Below, in pieces: positions 52,578-61,545 of a DNA stretch of 64,000 bases. The notes below the pieces were generated by a model that had not been told where the DNA came from, ran no database searches, and saw only the letters and a list, made by a program, of their open reading frames with translations. This DNA is from Chromobacterium sphagni. Its GTDB lineage: Bacteria; Pseudomonadota; Gammaproteobacteria; Burkholderiales; Chromobacteriaceae. A program made the position numbers and the translations under genes. The stretch covers positions 372,001-436,000 of the forward strand of contig NZ_MKCT01000017.1 in the NCBI RefSeq assembly GCF_001855555.1, written 5' to 3'. Numbering within the stretch: position 1 is the first letter of the stretch; each line of letters opens with the position of its first letter.

Positions 52578-54382
52578 TGGACAAAGCCGTTTTCGACTAC
52601 CAGAACGTATTGCAGAACCTGCCGTCGCTGCCCGGCGTCTACCGGATGCTGGATGCCGGGGGCAAGGTGCTGTATGTCGGCAAGGCGATAGACCTCAAAC
52701 GCCGCGTCAGCTCCTATTTCCAGAAGAATGACCTGTCGCCGCGCATCCGGCTGATGGTCAAGCAGATCGCCAATATCGAAACCACGGTCACCCGCTCAGA
52801 GGCCGAGGCGCTGATTCTGGAAAACAACCTTATCAAGGCGCTGGCGCCGCGTTACAACATCTTGTTCCGCGACGATAAATCCTATCCCTATCTGATGCTG
52901 AGCGGGCACGACTTCCCGCAGATGGCTTATTACCGTGGCGAGCCCCGGAAGCCCAATCAGTATTTCGGCCCCTATCCCAACGGCTACGCGGTGCGCGAGA
53001 GCATCCAGATTCTGCAGAAGGTGTTCCGCCTGCGCACCTGCGAGGACGCGGTGTTTGCCAACCGCTCCCGTCCCTGCCTGCTGTACCAGATCAAGCGCTG
53101 CTCCGGTCCCTGCGTCGGGCATATCTCCAAACAGGAGTACGCGGCGGATGCCGCCAGCGCGGTGGCTTTCCTGCAGGGCAGGCAAAGCGAGCTGATAGAC
53201 GAATTGAACCGACGCATGATGGCGGCGGCCGAGGCGATGGAGTTCGAGCAGGCCGCCGAGTTGCGCGACCAGATTCAGGCGCTGACCCGGGTGCAGGAGA
53301 AGCAGTTCGTCTCCAGCAACCAGAGCCAGCAGGATTGCGACGTGGCGGCGGCGGCGCTGAAGGATGGTCTGCCTTGCGTCAACCTGGTGATGGTGCGAGG
53401 CGGCCGCCACCTGGGCGACAAGAGCCATTTCCCGGTGGGCGGAGAGGCGGATACCGCGCAGGAGATTCTGGAGGCCTTCCTGGCCCAGCATTATCTGACC
53501 GCCGGTGTGCCTGCCGCGCTGATCGTCAATGGCCAGTTGAGCGCGGCGTTGCGCGAGTTCCTGCAGCAGCAGGCTGGGCGCAAGCTGGCGATCGCGAGCA
53601 ATCCGATAGGTGAACGCCGGGTATGGTTGGAAATGGCGGAAAAGAACGCCGAATTGGCCATTTTGCAGAAGCAGGGCAGCAGGGCGACGCAGACGCAGCG
53701 GCTGGCCAAGCTGAACGAGGCGCTGGAGTTGGAGGACGCCGGCCGTTTTGAATGTTTCGACATCAGCCACACCATGGGCGAAGCCACGGTGGCCTCCTGT
53801 GTGGTATACGACAAGGGGGCGATGCAGCCATCGGAATACCGCCGCTTCAATATCACCACCGCCGCGCCGGGCGACGATTACGCGGCGATGCGCGAAGTCC
53901 TGTCACGTCGCTACGGCAAACTGGCGGACGAGGAGGGCAAGCTGCCGGACGCGGTATTCATCGATGGCGGCAAGGGCCAGGTGGGTGTGGCGCTGGAAGT
54001 GATGGCGGAACTGGGGCTGACCCTGCCCATCATCGGCATCGCCAAGGGTGAGGAGCGCAAACCCGGTCTGGAAACGCTGATCCTGCCGTATCTGGAAAAG
54101 ACGCTACAATTGCGCCAGGATCATCCGGCTCTGCATCTGATCCAGACGGTGCGCGACGAGGCGCACCGCTTCGCCATCACGGGCCACCGCGCGCGGCGCG
54201 CCAAGGCGCGCACCGCCTCCACGCTGGAGGATATTCCCGGCATCGGGGCCAAGCGCAGGCAGCAGCTGCTGATGCGCTTTGGCGGACTGCGCGGCGTGGC
54301 GGCGGCGAATGTCGACGACCTTTGCCAAGTGGAAGGGATCAGCCGTACGTTGGCGGAAAAGATTTACAATGCGCTGCATTGA
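52577..54382 (+). CDS. uvrC: Excinuclease ABC subunit C
   Basis: UvrC makes both incisions in nucleotide-excision repair, in the complex with UvrB and damaged DNA. A GIY-YIG nuclease ([20 protein letters not shown]) starts the protein; the UVR motif ([27 protein letters not shown]) comes next, then the UvrC C-terminal nuclease domain ([27 protein letters not shown]), and finally a helix-hairpin-helix pair ([21 protein letters not shown]). From the GTG at 52577 the length is 601 residues. A GTG at 52565 would add four residues and overlap the upstream gene more. Confidence 0.97.
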   Translation: MDKAVFDYQNVLQNLPSLPGVYRMLDAGGKVLYVGKAIDLKRRVSSYFQKNDLSPRIRLMVKQIANIETTVTRSEAEALILENNLIKALAPRYNILFRDDKSYPYLMLSGHDFPQMAYYRGEPRKPNQYFGPYPNGYAVRESIQILQKVFRLRTCEDAVFANRSRPCLLYQIKRCSGPCVGHISKQEYAADAASAVAFLQGRQSELIDELNRRMMAAAEAMEFEQAAELRDQIQALTRVQEKQFVSSNQSQQDCDVAAAALKDGLPCVNLVMVRGGRHLGDKSHFPVGGEADTAQEILEAFLAQHYLTAGVPAALIVNGQLSAALREFLQQQAGRKLAIASNPIGERRVWLEMAEKNAELAILQKQGSRATQTQRLAKLNEALELEDAGRFECFDISHTMGEATVASCVVYDKGAMQPSEYRRFNITTAAPGDDYAAMREVLSRRYGKLADEEGKLPDAVFIDGGKGQVGVALEVMAELGLTLPIIGIAKGEERKPGLETLILPYLEKTLQLRQDHPALHLIQTVRDEAHRFAITGHRARRAKARTASTLEDIPGIGAKRRQQLLMRFGGLRGVAAANVDDLCQVEGISRTLAEKIYNALH

Positions 54383-54466
54383 CTGAACGCGGCAAGCGTC
54401 CCTGATTCAGGCTCGGGATGCTTGCCGGCGGTGTTTACGAGCCTGATTGCGACAAGACCAAGACCA

Positions 54467-55048
54467 ATGCCCTTCAATTTGCCGATATTCCTGACTTGGC
54501 TCAGGGTCGCCCTGATCCCGATCTGCGTGGCGGTGTTCTTCCTGCCGGACTCCATCTTGCTGCTGGCCAGCCGCAATATCGTGGGGGCCGGCATTTTTGC
54601 ATTGGCGGCCGCCACCGATTGGCTGGACGGTTATCTGGCGCGCAAGCTGGGGCAGACTTCGGCTTTCGGCGCCTTCCTGGACCCGGTGGCGGACAAGCTG
54701 ATCGTCGCCGCCGCGCTGATCCTGCTGGTTCAGCTGGGACGCACCGAGGGCTGGATGGCGATGATCATCATCGGCCGCGAGATCACCATCTCGGCCTTGC
54801 GTGAATGGATGGCGGGCATGGGCACCCGCAGCAGCGTCGCCGTGGCCTATATCGGCAAGCTGAAAACCGCCGCTCAAATGTTGGCCATTACCCTGCTGCT
54901 GTACGATGGCAGGCTGATGTTTGGCGTGGATGCGCGGATGGCGGGAAATTTTTCCATGTATGTCGCGGTGGTTTTGACTTTATGGTCAATGGTTTACTAC
55001 TTGCGCATGGCGGCGAAAGAGTTTGCCGGTAAAAAAATTGATGTATGA
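54467..55048 (+). CDS. pgsA: CDP-diacylglycerol-glycerol-3-phosphate 3-phosphatidyltransferase
   Basis: PgsA (193 residues from ATG 54467) makes phosphatidylglycerol phosphate from CDP-diacylglycerol and glycerol 3-phosphate at the inner membrane. The CDP-alcohol phosphatidyltransferase motif is complete: DWLDGYLARKLGQTSAFGAF then LDPVADK. The N-terminus MPFNLPIFLTWLRVALIP is typical, and several helices follow. A start at 54422 is in frame but atypical. The uvrC-pgsA-tRNA-Gly-tRNA-Cys order is the same as in E. coli and other proteobacteria. Confidence 0.96.
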   Translation: MPFNLPIFLTWLRVALIPICVAVFFLPDSILLLASRNIVGAGIFALAAATDWLDGYLARKLGQTSAFGAFLDPVADKLIVAAALILLVQLGRTEGWMAMIIIGREITISALREWMAGMGTRSSVAVAYIGKLKTAAQMLAITLLLYDGRLMFGVDARMAGNFSMYVAVVLTLWSMVYYLRMAAKEFAGKKIDV

Positions 55049-55052
55049 AGTG

Positions 55053-55080
55053 TTGACAGGTTTGGATAAGTCTCTATAAT
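55053..55080 (+). promoter_or_regulatory. Strong promoter of the tRNA cluster
   Basis: Consensus TTGACA (55053-55058) and TATAAT (55075-55080) with a 16-base spacer lie four bases after the pgsA stop and about 70 bases before the first tRNA. The start-site region is followed by a GC-rich stretch. Confidence 0.9.
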
Positions 55081-55151
55081 TCGCAGTCTCTCGCCGCTAC
55101 TGACGAAGCAGCAGCGAGATGCAGCAGAAAGTGTTGCAAGTTTTAAGCGGT

Positions 55152-55227
55152 GCGGGAATAGCTCAGTTGGTAGAGCGCAACCTTGCCAAGGTTGAGGTCG
55201 CGAGTTCGAGCCTCGTTTCCCGCTCCA
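55152..55227 (+). tRNA. tRNA-Gly(GCC), copy 1
   Basis: 76 bases with encoded CCA. The acceptor GCGGGAA pairs with TTCCCGC, the D-loop and T-loop (GTTCGAGCC) are normal, and the anticodon loop reads CTTGCCAAG. Confidence 0.97.
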
Positions 55228-55252
55228 AAAAAACTTGTTAATGATGTGCGAT

Positions 55253-55328
55253 GCGGGAATAGCTCAGTTGGTAGAGCGCAACCTTGCCAAGGTTGAGGTC
55301 GCGAGTTCGAGCCTCGTTTCCCGCTCCA
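55253..55328 (+). tRNA. tRNA-Gly(GCC), copy 2
   Basis: Identical to copy 1 over all 76 bases, 25 bases downstream of it. Confidence 0.97.
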
Positions 55329-55358
55329 TACCTTTCTTTTGCTGATTGTTTATGCGAT

Positions 55359-55434
55359 GCGGGAATAGCTCAGTTGGTAGAGCGCAACCTTGCCAAGGTT
55401 GAGGTCGCGAGTTCGAGCCTCGTTTCCCGCTCCA
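55359..55434 (+). tRNA. tRNA-Gly(GCC), copy 3
   Basis: Identical to copy 1, separated by 30 bases from copy 2. Confidence 0.97.
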
Positions 55435-55461
55435 CTTGAAAACAGTCCAGGTTTTACCCAT

Positions 55462-55537
55462 GCGGGAATAGCTCAGTTGGTAGAGCGCAACCTTGCCAAG
55501 GTTGAGGTCGCGAGTTCGAGCCTCGTTTCCCGCTCCA
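55462..55537 (+). tRNA. tRNA-Gly(GCC), copy 4
   Basis: Identical to copy 1, separated by 27 bases from copy 3. Confidence 0.97.
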
Positions 55538-55580
55538 AATTTTGTTGACCAATTTATGCTAATTGGTAATAGTTTCAGAT

Positions 55581-55654
55581 GGCGGGGTAGCAAAGTGGTT
55601 ATGCAGCGGATTGCAAATCCGTCTACGCCGGTTCGATTCCGACCCCCGCCTCCA
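55581..55654 (+). tRNA. tRNA-Cys(GCA)
   Basis: 74 bases with encoded CCA. The acceptor GGCGGGG pairs with CCCCGCC, the anticodon loop is ATTGCAAAT, and the T-loop GTTCGATTC is normal. It is the last tRNA before a terminator and a tyrosine integrase gene. Confidence 0.97.
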
Positions 55655-55656
55655 AA

Positions 55657-55692
55657 TAAAACCCCCGTAAGTCAAAGACTTACGGGGTTTTT
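55657..55692 (+). terminator. Terminator of the tRNA operon
   Basis: AACCCCCGTAAGTC, AAA, GACTTACGGGGTTTTT. It closes the tRNA cluster, and the mobile element begins just beyond it. Confidence 0.92.
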
Positions 55693-55712
55693 CTTTGCCT
55701 ATTTCTTAGCTG

Positions 55713-55813
55713 TCAACCACAGGAAAACGGCCAGTTTTCCGCAATTTTCAGCCCCTAACCACTCGAAAAATCAGCCTAACCACGCGTAGACTATAGTTTT
55801 TGCCCTCTACGCG
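55713..55813 (+). promoter_or_regulatory. Repeat-rich region upstream of the integrase (probable attachment arm and operator)
   Basis: CCTAACCAC at 55754-55762 and 55775-55783 repeats with a 21-base period (two helical turns), and TCAACCAC at 55713-55720 is a related copy. Inverted repeats GGAAAAC-GGCCA-GTTTTCC (55722-55740) and CGCGTAGA/TCTACGCG (55783-55790, 55806-55813) also lie here, the latter just before the integrase ATG. This looks like arm-type integrase sites plus an int operator. Confidence 0.5.
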
Positions 55814-55821
55814 AGTTTTTA

Positions 55822-56997
55822 ATGGCTACCAAGCGACAACGGCCCAGCGGTTCCTGGGAGTTCATCGTCCGGCGCAAGGGCGTATTGCCGCGCCCGGTGT
55901 CGTTCACGTTCGAGCGTGAAGAAGAGGGCGACAACTACTGCTCCCGCTTGGAGGCGCTGCTGGACCGCGGCATCGTACCGCCCGAGCTGCTGCACGAAAA
56001 GCCGGACCTGGCCACCATTGGCGACGCGCTGCGCGATTACCTGGTGAGTGTGCCGGTGGCGGAGTCTGACAAGCCGGTGCTGGCCACCTTGATGGGCAAA
56101 GTGGGCGGCGTGGAGCTGCGCACGGTCAATTACAGCTGGGCGGAAGCCTGGGTGCGTGCCTTGAAGCAGGAGGCGCAACTCTCGCCCTCTACCATCCGCC
56201 ATTATGTTGGCTCGCTGGCCCGCTGTTTCGACCACCTCACCCGCAAGCCCAACTCCACCTTCGTCACCAACCCGCTGCGCCTGCTGCCCAAGCGCTATGC
56301 CACGTATAACGACGCCGACGCCGCGGTATTGCGCGCCACGGCGCCACAAGGGCAGGTGGTGCAGGTGCCGGTGGACGAATGGCGCGATAGGCGGCTGGCG
56401 CCGCACGAGGAAGAGGCGGTGCGCAAAATCATGGCGGGTGAGAAACCAGCCGGCCGCCAGCGCGCCCTGGCGCTGCGCTGGCAAGGCGCGCTGGAGTTCC
56501 TGTTCGATTTGGCCTTGGAAACCGGCATGCGCCTGCGCGAGATGTACACGCTGGGGCTGGATCAGGTGGACGAGGGCAAGCGCACCATCTTTCTGGAAAA
56601 GACCAAGAACGGCGACAAGCGCCAGGTGCCGCTGACATCGGTGGCGCTGGAAACGATGGCGCGCTACCGGCGCCAGGTGGCGGCCGGCGAGCGCGGCATG
56701 GAAGGCTGGCAGTTTGAGGGCGGGCGGCTGTTCCCGTGGTGGGATGGTAATGACAGCGCGATTGTGCTGAAGAAGACCACTGCGCTACTCTCTCGCCAGT
56801 ACGCGCGCATCTTCGAGGCGGCAGGCTGCGAGGATTTTGGTTTTCACGATCTGCGGCATGAAGCTACTAGCCGTATTTTTGAACGGACTCAACTTTCAGA
56901 TTTGCAAATTGCAAAGATTACTGGCCATAAAGACCCGCGCATGCTTTCAAGATATGCAAATTTACGTGGGTCAGACCTTGCTCAATTGCTATGGTGA
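55822..56997 (+). CDS. Tyrosine-recombinase phage integrase
   Basis: This 391-residue enzyme catalyses integration and, with an excisionase, excision. The core-binding domain occupies roughly residues 90-190. The catalytic domain shows Arg in ETGMRLREMYTLGLDQVD, Lys in KTKNGDKRQVPL, HDLRHEATSRIF, and the Tyr in GHKDPRMLSRYANL. Its C-terminus is complete. Codon use and GC content drop sharply within the last ~55 codons (from about 56840), which belong compositionally to the HNH gene that follows. It reads away from the tRNA cluster, as usual for elements in this orientation. Confidence 0.95.
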   Translation: MATKRQRPSGSWEFIVRRKGVLPRPVSFTFEREEEGDNYCSRLEALLDRGIVPPELLHEKPDLATIGDALRDYLVSVPVAESDKPVLATLMGKVGGVELRTVNYSWAEAWVRALKQEAQLSPSTIRHYVGSLARCFDHLTRKPNSTFVTNPLRLLPKRYATYNDADAAVLRATAPQGQVVQVPVDEWRDRRLAPHEEEAVRKIMAGEKPAGRQRALALRWQGALEFLFDLALETGMRLREMYTLGLDQVDEGKRTIFLEKTKNGDKRQVPLTSVALETMARYRRQVAAGERGMEGWQFEGGRLFPWWDGNDSAIVLKKTTALLSRQYARIFEAAGCEDFGFHDLRHEATSRIFERTQLSDLQIAKITGHKDPRMLSRYANLRGSDLAQLLW

Positions 56998-57001
56998 AAA
57001 A

Positions 57002-57943
57002 ATGGATCAAATTGGTTTGAAGCGAAAGGAAAAGATAGATAGTTTATATTTAACTATCGAACGTGGCTTTCTTGTAAAAGGAAGGAAAGTAGTTATTCCT
57101 TCAATTGAAAGTGGGGTGTGTCGTTATTGTGGAAAAAAAAGTCCTGATGTTTGTTTTAAAACAGAAGCGCATGCATTTCCCGGGTTTATTGGAAATAATT
57201 CGTTATTTTCTAGTGATGAGTGCGATTCTTGTAATGAATTATTCAGCCGAATAATTGAAGATGACTTGGCTAATTATATGGGCGTAGCAAGAACTTTGAA
57301 GCGAATTCGAGGTAGAAATAAGATACCTAAGTATAAGCCACCAAATGGTACATTGGAGATTTCTGCTGATCACTCCTCTATTGATATAAGATCCAGTAGG
57401 GAAGAGGGAAATGTTACTCGTGATCTTGATCAAAAAACAATAACGATTACGTCCCCTCGCTTGCCATATGTCCCAATGGCTGTTTTTAAGTGTTTTGTCA
57501 AGATGGCGATCGCAGTGTTGCCTAAAAATGAACTCCTTCATTTAAGACATCTCTGCGATTGGATAGTGCAGGAAAGGCATCAAGTTTATTATAAGCCGTT
57601 GAAAATAATTAAGCAGTCACTCACGGGGCCGGTCAAATATGATGTAATTTCTTATTATTTGTTAAAGCGTAAGCATCACGGAGATATGGTTCCATATCTC
57701 CAGTTTGTCATAATTTTTGCTGGTGAAATTTATCAATTGCCTTTGCCTATTCCTGATATGGATTATTATCTAGATGGAAAAGAATTTGAGGTTACACTCT
57801 TCCCTTATCCAACGCTAAGCGTTGATCATGTTGACAAATATGGTAGTGTTGGCTGTCAGGTGATTGATTTGACCTCTCCTGAGTTGGTTGTTGGTGATGA
57901 GCTTAAAATGGTTATGCATTTCGATGAGTTGTTGAATTTGTAA
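57002..57943 (+). CDS. HNH endonuclease-domain protein, AT-rich cargo gene
   Basis: ATG 57002, four bases after the integrase stop, gives 313 residues. The N-terminal part has an HNH_5-like zinc motif: C40RYC43, EAH57AFPGFIG, then C74DSC77N78ELFS. The remaining 220 residues are mixed alpha/beta and not recognised. The gene is about 40% G+C against about 65% around it and uses AT-ending codons, so it was acquired separately. Single genes next to a phage integrase are often defence or toxin genes, so an anti-phage nuclease is plausible; a moron of other function is also possible. It is convergent with the excisionase-like gene. Confidence 0.7.
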   Translation: MDQIGLKRKEKIDSLYLTIERGFLVKGRKVVIPSIESGVCRYCGKKSPDVCFKTEAHAFPGFIGNNSLFSSDECDSCNELFSRIIEDDLANYMGVARTLKRIRGRNKIPKYKPPNGTLEISADHSSIDIRSSREEGNVTRDLDQKTITITSPRLPYVPMAVFKCFVKMAIAVLPKNELLHLRHLCDWIVQERHQVYYKPLKIIKQSLTGPVKYDVISYYLLKRKHHGDMVPYLQFVIIFAGEIYQLPLPIPDMDYYLDGKEFEVTLFPYPTLSVDHVDKYGSVGCQVIDLTSPELVVGDELKMVMHFDELLNL

Positions 57944-57952
57944 TATTTTCTG

Positions 57953-58279
57953 TTAAGAATTTTGAAATTCTGTCACCTCCAGATTCGGTAATTCCTTGCG
58001 TCGGCTTCCACGCACCCCCGAATTGTTGACACCAGTTTTTACCCGCGGCAACTTACCCTCTCCACCCAATGTTTTGTTGGCTTCCGCCTTGGCAATCCGC
58101 TGATTGGTCTGCCGCCGCACTTCATCGCGCAAGTAGCCCAGCACGTCATCGCGCAGAAACACCCATGCCACACCAACCTTGCAGCCTGGCAGCACACCCT
58201 TGTCCGCCAGCTCGCGGGCGGTTTCGGTGCCGATGTTCATCAGCTCGGCGGCTTCATCTAGATTCAGCGTCTCTTTCAT
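57953..58279 (-). CDS. Excisionase-like helix-turn-helix protein
   Basis: The 108-residue protein from ATG 58279 (AAGGA seven bases upstream) begins MKETLNLDEAAELMNIGTETARELADKGVLPGCKVGVAWVFLRDDVLGYL, a MerR/excisionase-type winged helix. The C-terminal half is basic and rich in Lys, Arg and Gly. Such proteins bend DNA during excision. It is the last gene of the minus-strand early operon and converges with the HNH gene. Its exact role as Xis is inferred from fold and position. Confidence 0.65.
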   Translation of the reverse strand: MKETLNLDEAAELMNIGTETARELADKGVLPGCKVGVAWVFLRDDVLGYLRDEVRRQTNQRIAKAEANKTLGGEGKLPRVKTGVNNSGVRGSRRKELPNLEVTEFQNS

Positions 58280-58402
58280 CACAGTTCCTTTCTTGTTCTG
58301 CTGGCGGCCATAGGTGAGCGGCCTTGCCGGTTTTCAGAGGACGGCGCCCAAGTTGATGGGATGGGCCGGCCGCTCGCCTATGGCCGCTGTGCGGCCGATT
58401 GA

Positions 58403-58783
58403 TCAGATGCCTTCCACCACCAGTTCCAGGCTGGTGCGTTCTTCGCCGGTGGCCAGGATCTGGAAACGGTCCCGGCCTTGGCTGTCGCGGCCGTTGGCGA
58501 CAAGCCGGCGTTCTAGGCCGTTGCCGGCCAGCGTCACCACGTAGCGCTGCAGCGGCAGCAGGTCGATGGGCAGGCGCAGCACGAGGTAGGGCACGAAGCC
58601 CGCGCCGGCCTGGGTGCTGGCGTCCAGCTCGATGTCACGCAGCCGGCGGGCCATGCGCTCGGCGCGGTTGATGTTCCGCATCTGGCTGTTGATCCTGTCT
58701 ACCGTGGCGCGGAACTCGCTTTGCGCGTCCAGCAGCAGCTGGGTGTAGAGGCTGGTTTGCTCGTGGGTCGTGGTTGCGTTCAT
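58403..58783 (-). CDS. Hypothetical phage protein, 126 residues
   Basis: From ATG 58783 the protein reads MNATTTHEQTSLYTQLLLDAQSEFRATVDRINSQMRNINRAERMARRL, a helical N-terminal half, followed by a beta-rich part (YLVLRLPIDLLPLQRYVVTLAGNGLERRL). It lies 28 bases after the replication gene and before the excisionase-like gene. No family is recognised. Codon usage agrees with the rest of the early operon. Confidence 0.6.
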   Translation of the reverse strand: MNATTTHEQTSLYTQLLLDAQSEFRATVDRINSQMRNINRAERMARRLRDIELDASTQAGAGFVPYLVLRLPIDLLPLQRYVVTLAGNGLERRLVANGRDSQGRDRFQILATGEERTSLELVVEGI

Positions 58784-58811
58784 CGCGGTTGCTCCTTTTG
58801 GTTTTTGCCGC

Positions 58812-61079
58812 TCACAGGCGGCCTGCTTGGGTTTGATTGATCCATTGCCGCGCGCGGGCGGTGGCCTGGGCGAGCTGCTGGGAAACGGGGATGCCGGGGC
58901 CGTACGCGCTCCAGGGCTGCGGGCCTGGGCGGGCAGGGCGCTCAGCCTGGCGCCGGTCGGCGTCGGCCTGGGCCCGAACCTGGGCGATGACTTCCAGGCC
59001 GCGGCCCGCCGGTATGCCCAGGCTGGCGGCCAGCCGGCGGTTGACGCGTTGCAGGCGCACGCGCTCGCGGCTTTCTTCGCGCTGGCGCTTGGCGGCCAGG
59101 CGGTGGCGCTCCACATCGTCCATCGCCCATTGGCGGGCAAACTCCGGGAAGGCCGCCAGGTGGCGCTGCTGAGCCTCGAATTCCTGGCGCGCGGCCAGTT
59201 GCTCGGCGGTTAGCCACTCGTCGTCGCCATCGGCCTGCTGGGCCTCTCGCATCGCATCGGCCAGGGTGAAGCGGTGTTCGTCGGCAATCGGCCCCAGCGG
59301 GGCAACTGCGATTTCCGTAGAGTTATTGACACGAGTCCAAGGGGAAGCTGCGCTTCCCTCAACATCCAAACCCGGCGCCTTGCGGCTGATCTGCCATTCG
59401 TGCGGCCGTGTCATGGCAAGCTGGCCGGAAGCCTGTTCCACCACGCCGAACACGCGCTTTTGCCCTGCTTCGCCGTAGCGGTTGATGGCGGGCTCCGAAT
59501 CCCGCGCCACTTGCAGCGGCATGTCGCGGCGCTTGGCTTCATGGCCGCCCATCAGGTGGACGAAGCGGCCCCAATTGCCGGTGTCGGCGGCAATGGCGGC
59601 ATGCATCAGCACATCCTCGGCGCCGGCCCACTCCCAGCGGCGCAGCTCGCGCCACACCCCCACCGGCGGGCCGCCCACTTGCTGGAATTGGCGGATGCCC
59701 CAATGGCTGGCCCAGGCGTCCACCCGGCGCGCGGTTACGGTGGCGTCCGTGGCGGCGGACTGGTCGCGGCTGTCGCCATCGTCCTGGCCGGCCAGGCCGG
59801 TGAAATCCTGCGCTTCGAAGTCCTCGCCAATGCTGCTGCCGTCATGCTTGGCACCGTCCACGTTCTTGGCGATGTACTTGGCGATGTAGCCGGCGGCGGA
59901 ACCCTTGTTCCAGTCGATAGCTTCGAACTTCACCCGTGCCGTGATGCCTTTCCACACCCAGCGCGGCGGCTGGCTCCAGAAATCCGCCTCGATGCCGACG
60001 CGGGCGGCGATGTCGGCCAGCTTGCCCTTGGCGCCTTCGGCGCGTAGCGCGCGGGCGGCGGCCATGGCTTCCGATTTGGTCTGCATATAGCGCAGGCCCA
60101 GCTCGTCGCGGTCTTCGCGCACGGCGTAGCGGGCGACGATGGCGCGGAAGGGCTTCACCTCCTCCGGCGGCATGAAAAACAGGCCGTGCATGTGCGGCGT
60201 GCCGTCGTGGTGCGGCTCCGCCACGCGGAAGCCAAAAATCTTGATGCCGGCGCGGGCCAGCGCGGCGTTGATGCGTGACCACACGCCGCCCAGGTAGTCG
60301 CGGGTGTCAATAGGGGTGAAGCCGGCGTACTTGGCGTTGCGCTTGCCGCTCTTGGCATGGCGCGGGTGGTACTTGCTGGGCGCGGTGATGGTGATGAACT
60401 CGCCGGCCATCTCCAGGCCGACGGCGATGTACTCGAAACCGGCGATGCGCACCATCAGTTCGGCGCGGCGGATGATGGGGTTGCTGGTGCTGAGTTCGGC
60501 CAGCTGCGCCAGCGTGTATTCCTGGCCCAGCTCGTTGATGGCGGTCAGCGCCTCCAGCAAGCCGCGGTTGCGGCGCTTCTGCTCGCCGCGGCGGGCGATG
60601 GCGTCATGGCTGGCGTACAGGCCATGGCGCTTATGCACCAGGCCAAACTGGATGGCCAGTTGCTCGCTGCGGCGCGCATTGGTCCGGCGCAAGGCCCGGC
60701 GCCACCACAGGCTGCACGCCACCCGCGCGGCGCGGCCGGTGTCGGACTTGCCGCGCGGCGGCTCCACGCCAAAGCTGCGGCAGTAGCGTTCAAGCTGGAT
60801 CACATCCGCGCCGCGGCCAATCAGCTGGTCAGCCTCGAAAGCGCGTTGCTTGGCAAACTCCACCAGCTCCATCTCGCAGGCGCCCAGCGGCAGCGCGTTG
60901 CGCGGCATGAAGCGGGTCAACTCTCGCAGCCAGGCGTCGGCGTCGGCCTGCCGCGGGTCGGCTTGACCCTGCGCCAGCTCCAGCGGGCGGCTGCGGCGCT
61001 TGCGCCACTCGCGGCCAATGGCGCGGCCCAGGTGGCGCGGGAAACGCTCCAGTACCGGGAGGCGGGAAACGGCTGTCAC
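58812..61079 (-). CDS. P2 gpA-type HUH replication endonuclease
   Basis: This 755-residue protein has the length of P2 gpA and starts rolling-circle replication by nicking the origin. The HUH metal site is TPHMHGLFF (His296, His298). The two catalytic tyrosines Y398 and Y402 appear in AAGYIAKYIAKNVDG, four residues apart. A GTG at 61079 overlaps the stop of the preceding gene (GTGA). The C-terminal 150 residues are Arg/Gln/Ala-rich and variable in the family. P2 gpA acts in cis and its origin lies inside the gene. Confidence 0.92.
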   Translation of the reverse strand: MTAVSRLPVLERFPRHLGRAIGREWRKRRSRPLELAQGQADPRQADADAWLRELTRFMPRNALPLGACEMELVEFAKQRAFEADQLIGRGADVIQLERYCRSFGVEPPRGKSDTGRAARVACSLWWRRALRRTNARRSEQLAIQFGLVHKRHGLYASHDAIARRGEQKRRNRGLLEALTAINELGQEYTLAQLAELSTSNPIIRRAELMVRIAGFEYIAVGLEMAGEFITITAPSKYHPRHAKSGKRNAKYAGFTPIDTRDYLGGVWSRINAALARAGIKIFGFRVAEPHHDGTPHMHGLFFMPPEEVKPFRAIVARYAVREDRDELGLRYMQTKSEAMAAARALRAEGAKGKLADIAARVGIEADFWSQPPRWVWKGITARVKFEAIDWNKGSAAGYIAKYIAKNVDGAKHDGSSIGEDFEAQDFTGLAGQDDGDSRDQSAATDATVTARRVDAWASHWGIRQFQQVGGPPVGVWRELRRWEWAGAEDVLMHAAIAADTGNWGRFVHLMGGHEAKRRDMPLQVARDSEPAINRYGEAGQKRVFGVVEQASGQLAMTRPHEWQISRKAPGLDVEGSAASPWTRVNNSTEIAVAPLGPIADEHRFTLADAMREAQQADGDDEWLTAEQLAARQEFEAQQRHLAAFPEFARQWAMDDVERHRLAAKRQREESRERVRLQRVNRRLAASLGIPAGRGLEVIAQVRAQADADRRQAERPARPGPQPWSAYGPGIPVSQQLAQATARARQWINQTQAGRL

Positions 61080-61531
61080 GCGGCTTGCTCCTCGCGGCCA
61101 GTAGCCGCAACGGACAGCGGCTCGGCATGCAGCGGCAGGCCGCCGCGCAGTAGCTTGGCTTCAGCCAGGTCGCTGTGGCTGAGCGCGATATCCATTTCAT
61201 GCATCATCCAGCCCGGCTGCGTCAGCACCATGGCCCGCAATGGCAGGCGATGCATGGCGATTAGCTGATTGATGGCGCGCTCCGCCACCGCCATGGTCTT
61301 GAGCGCGTCTTGAATGTCCTTCATCGCCTCCAATTGCGCCAAGTTCAGCAACTGCTCCTGCAACAGAGCTGCCGACCCCGCGCTTGCGCGCCGCTCCGCA
61401 TGGCGACGATCAAGGGCGGCGCCCACCAGGCGTATGGCTTGCTCGCGCGGGGTTTCCGGCTTGGGTGATCGGCAGAGCTCGCCCAAAAATGGCATGACGT
61501 TGCGGGCGAAGTGTTCGTTGATGGCGTTCAT
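61076..61531 (-). CDS. Hypothetical phage early protein, 151 residues
   Basis: The protein begins MNAINEHFARNVMPFLGELCRSPKPETPREQAIRL. It is largely helical with a Met/Leu-rich middle (LLNLAQLEAMKDIQDALKTM). A GAGG site precedes it by about ten bases. Its stop overlaps the GTG of the replication gene, which supports translational coupling. I recognise no domain. Similar-sized genes often stand before gpA in P2-like phages. Confidence 0.65.
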   Translation of the reverse strand: MNAINEHFARNVMPFLGELCRSPKPETPREQAIRLVGAALDRRHAERRASAGSAALLQEQLLNLAQLEAMKDIQDALKTMAVAERAINQLIAMHRLPLRAMVLTQPGWMMHEMDIALSHSDLAEAKLLRGGLPLHAEPLSVAATGREEQAA

Positions 61532-61545
61532 GGCTGAAACCTCGA

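Noticed and set aside
55152-55654. CRISPR array
   Set aside because: The regular repeats are four tRNA-Gly genes with clear cloverleaf sequence, not CRISPR repeats.
57002-57943. Firm call as a named defence system
   Set aside because: Only the HNH zinc motif is recognisable; no known partner gene is present, so function stays open.
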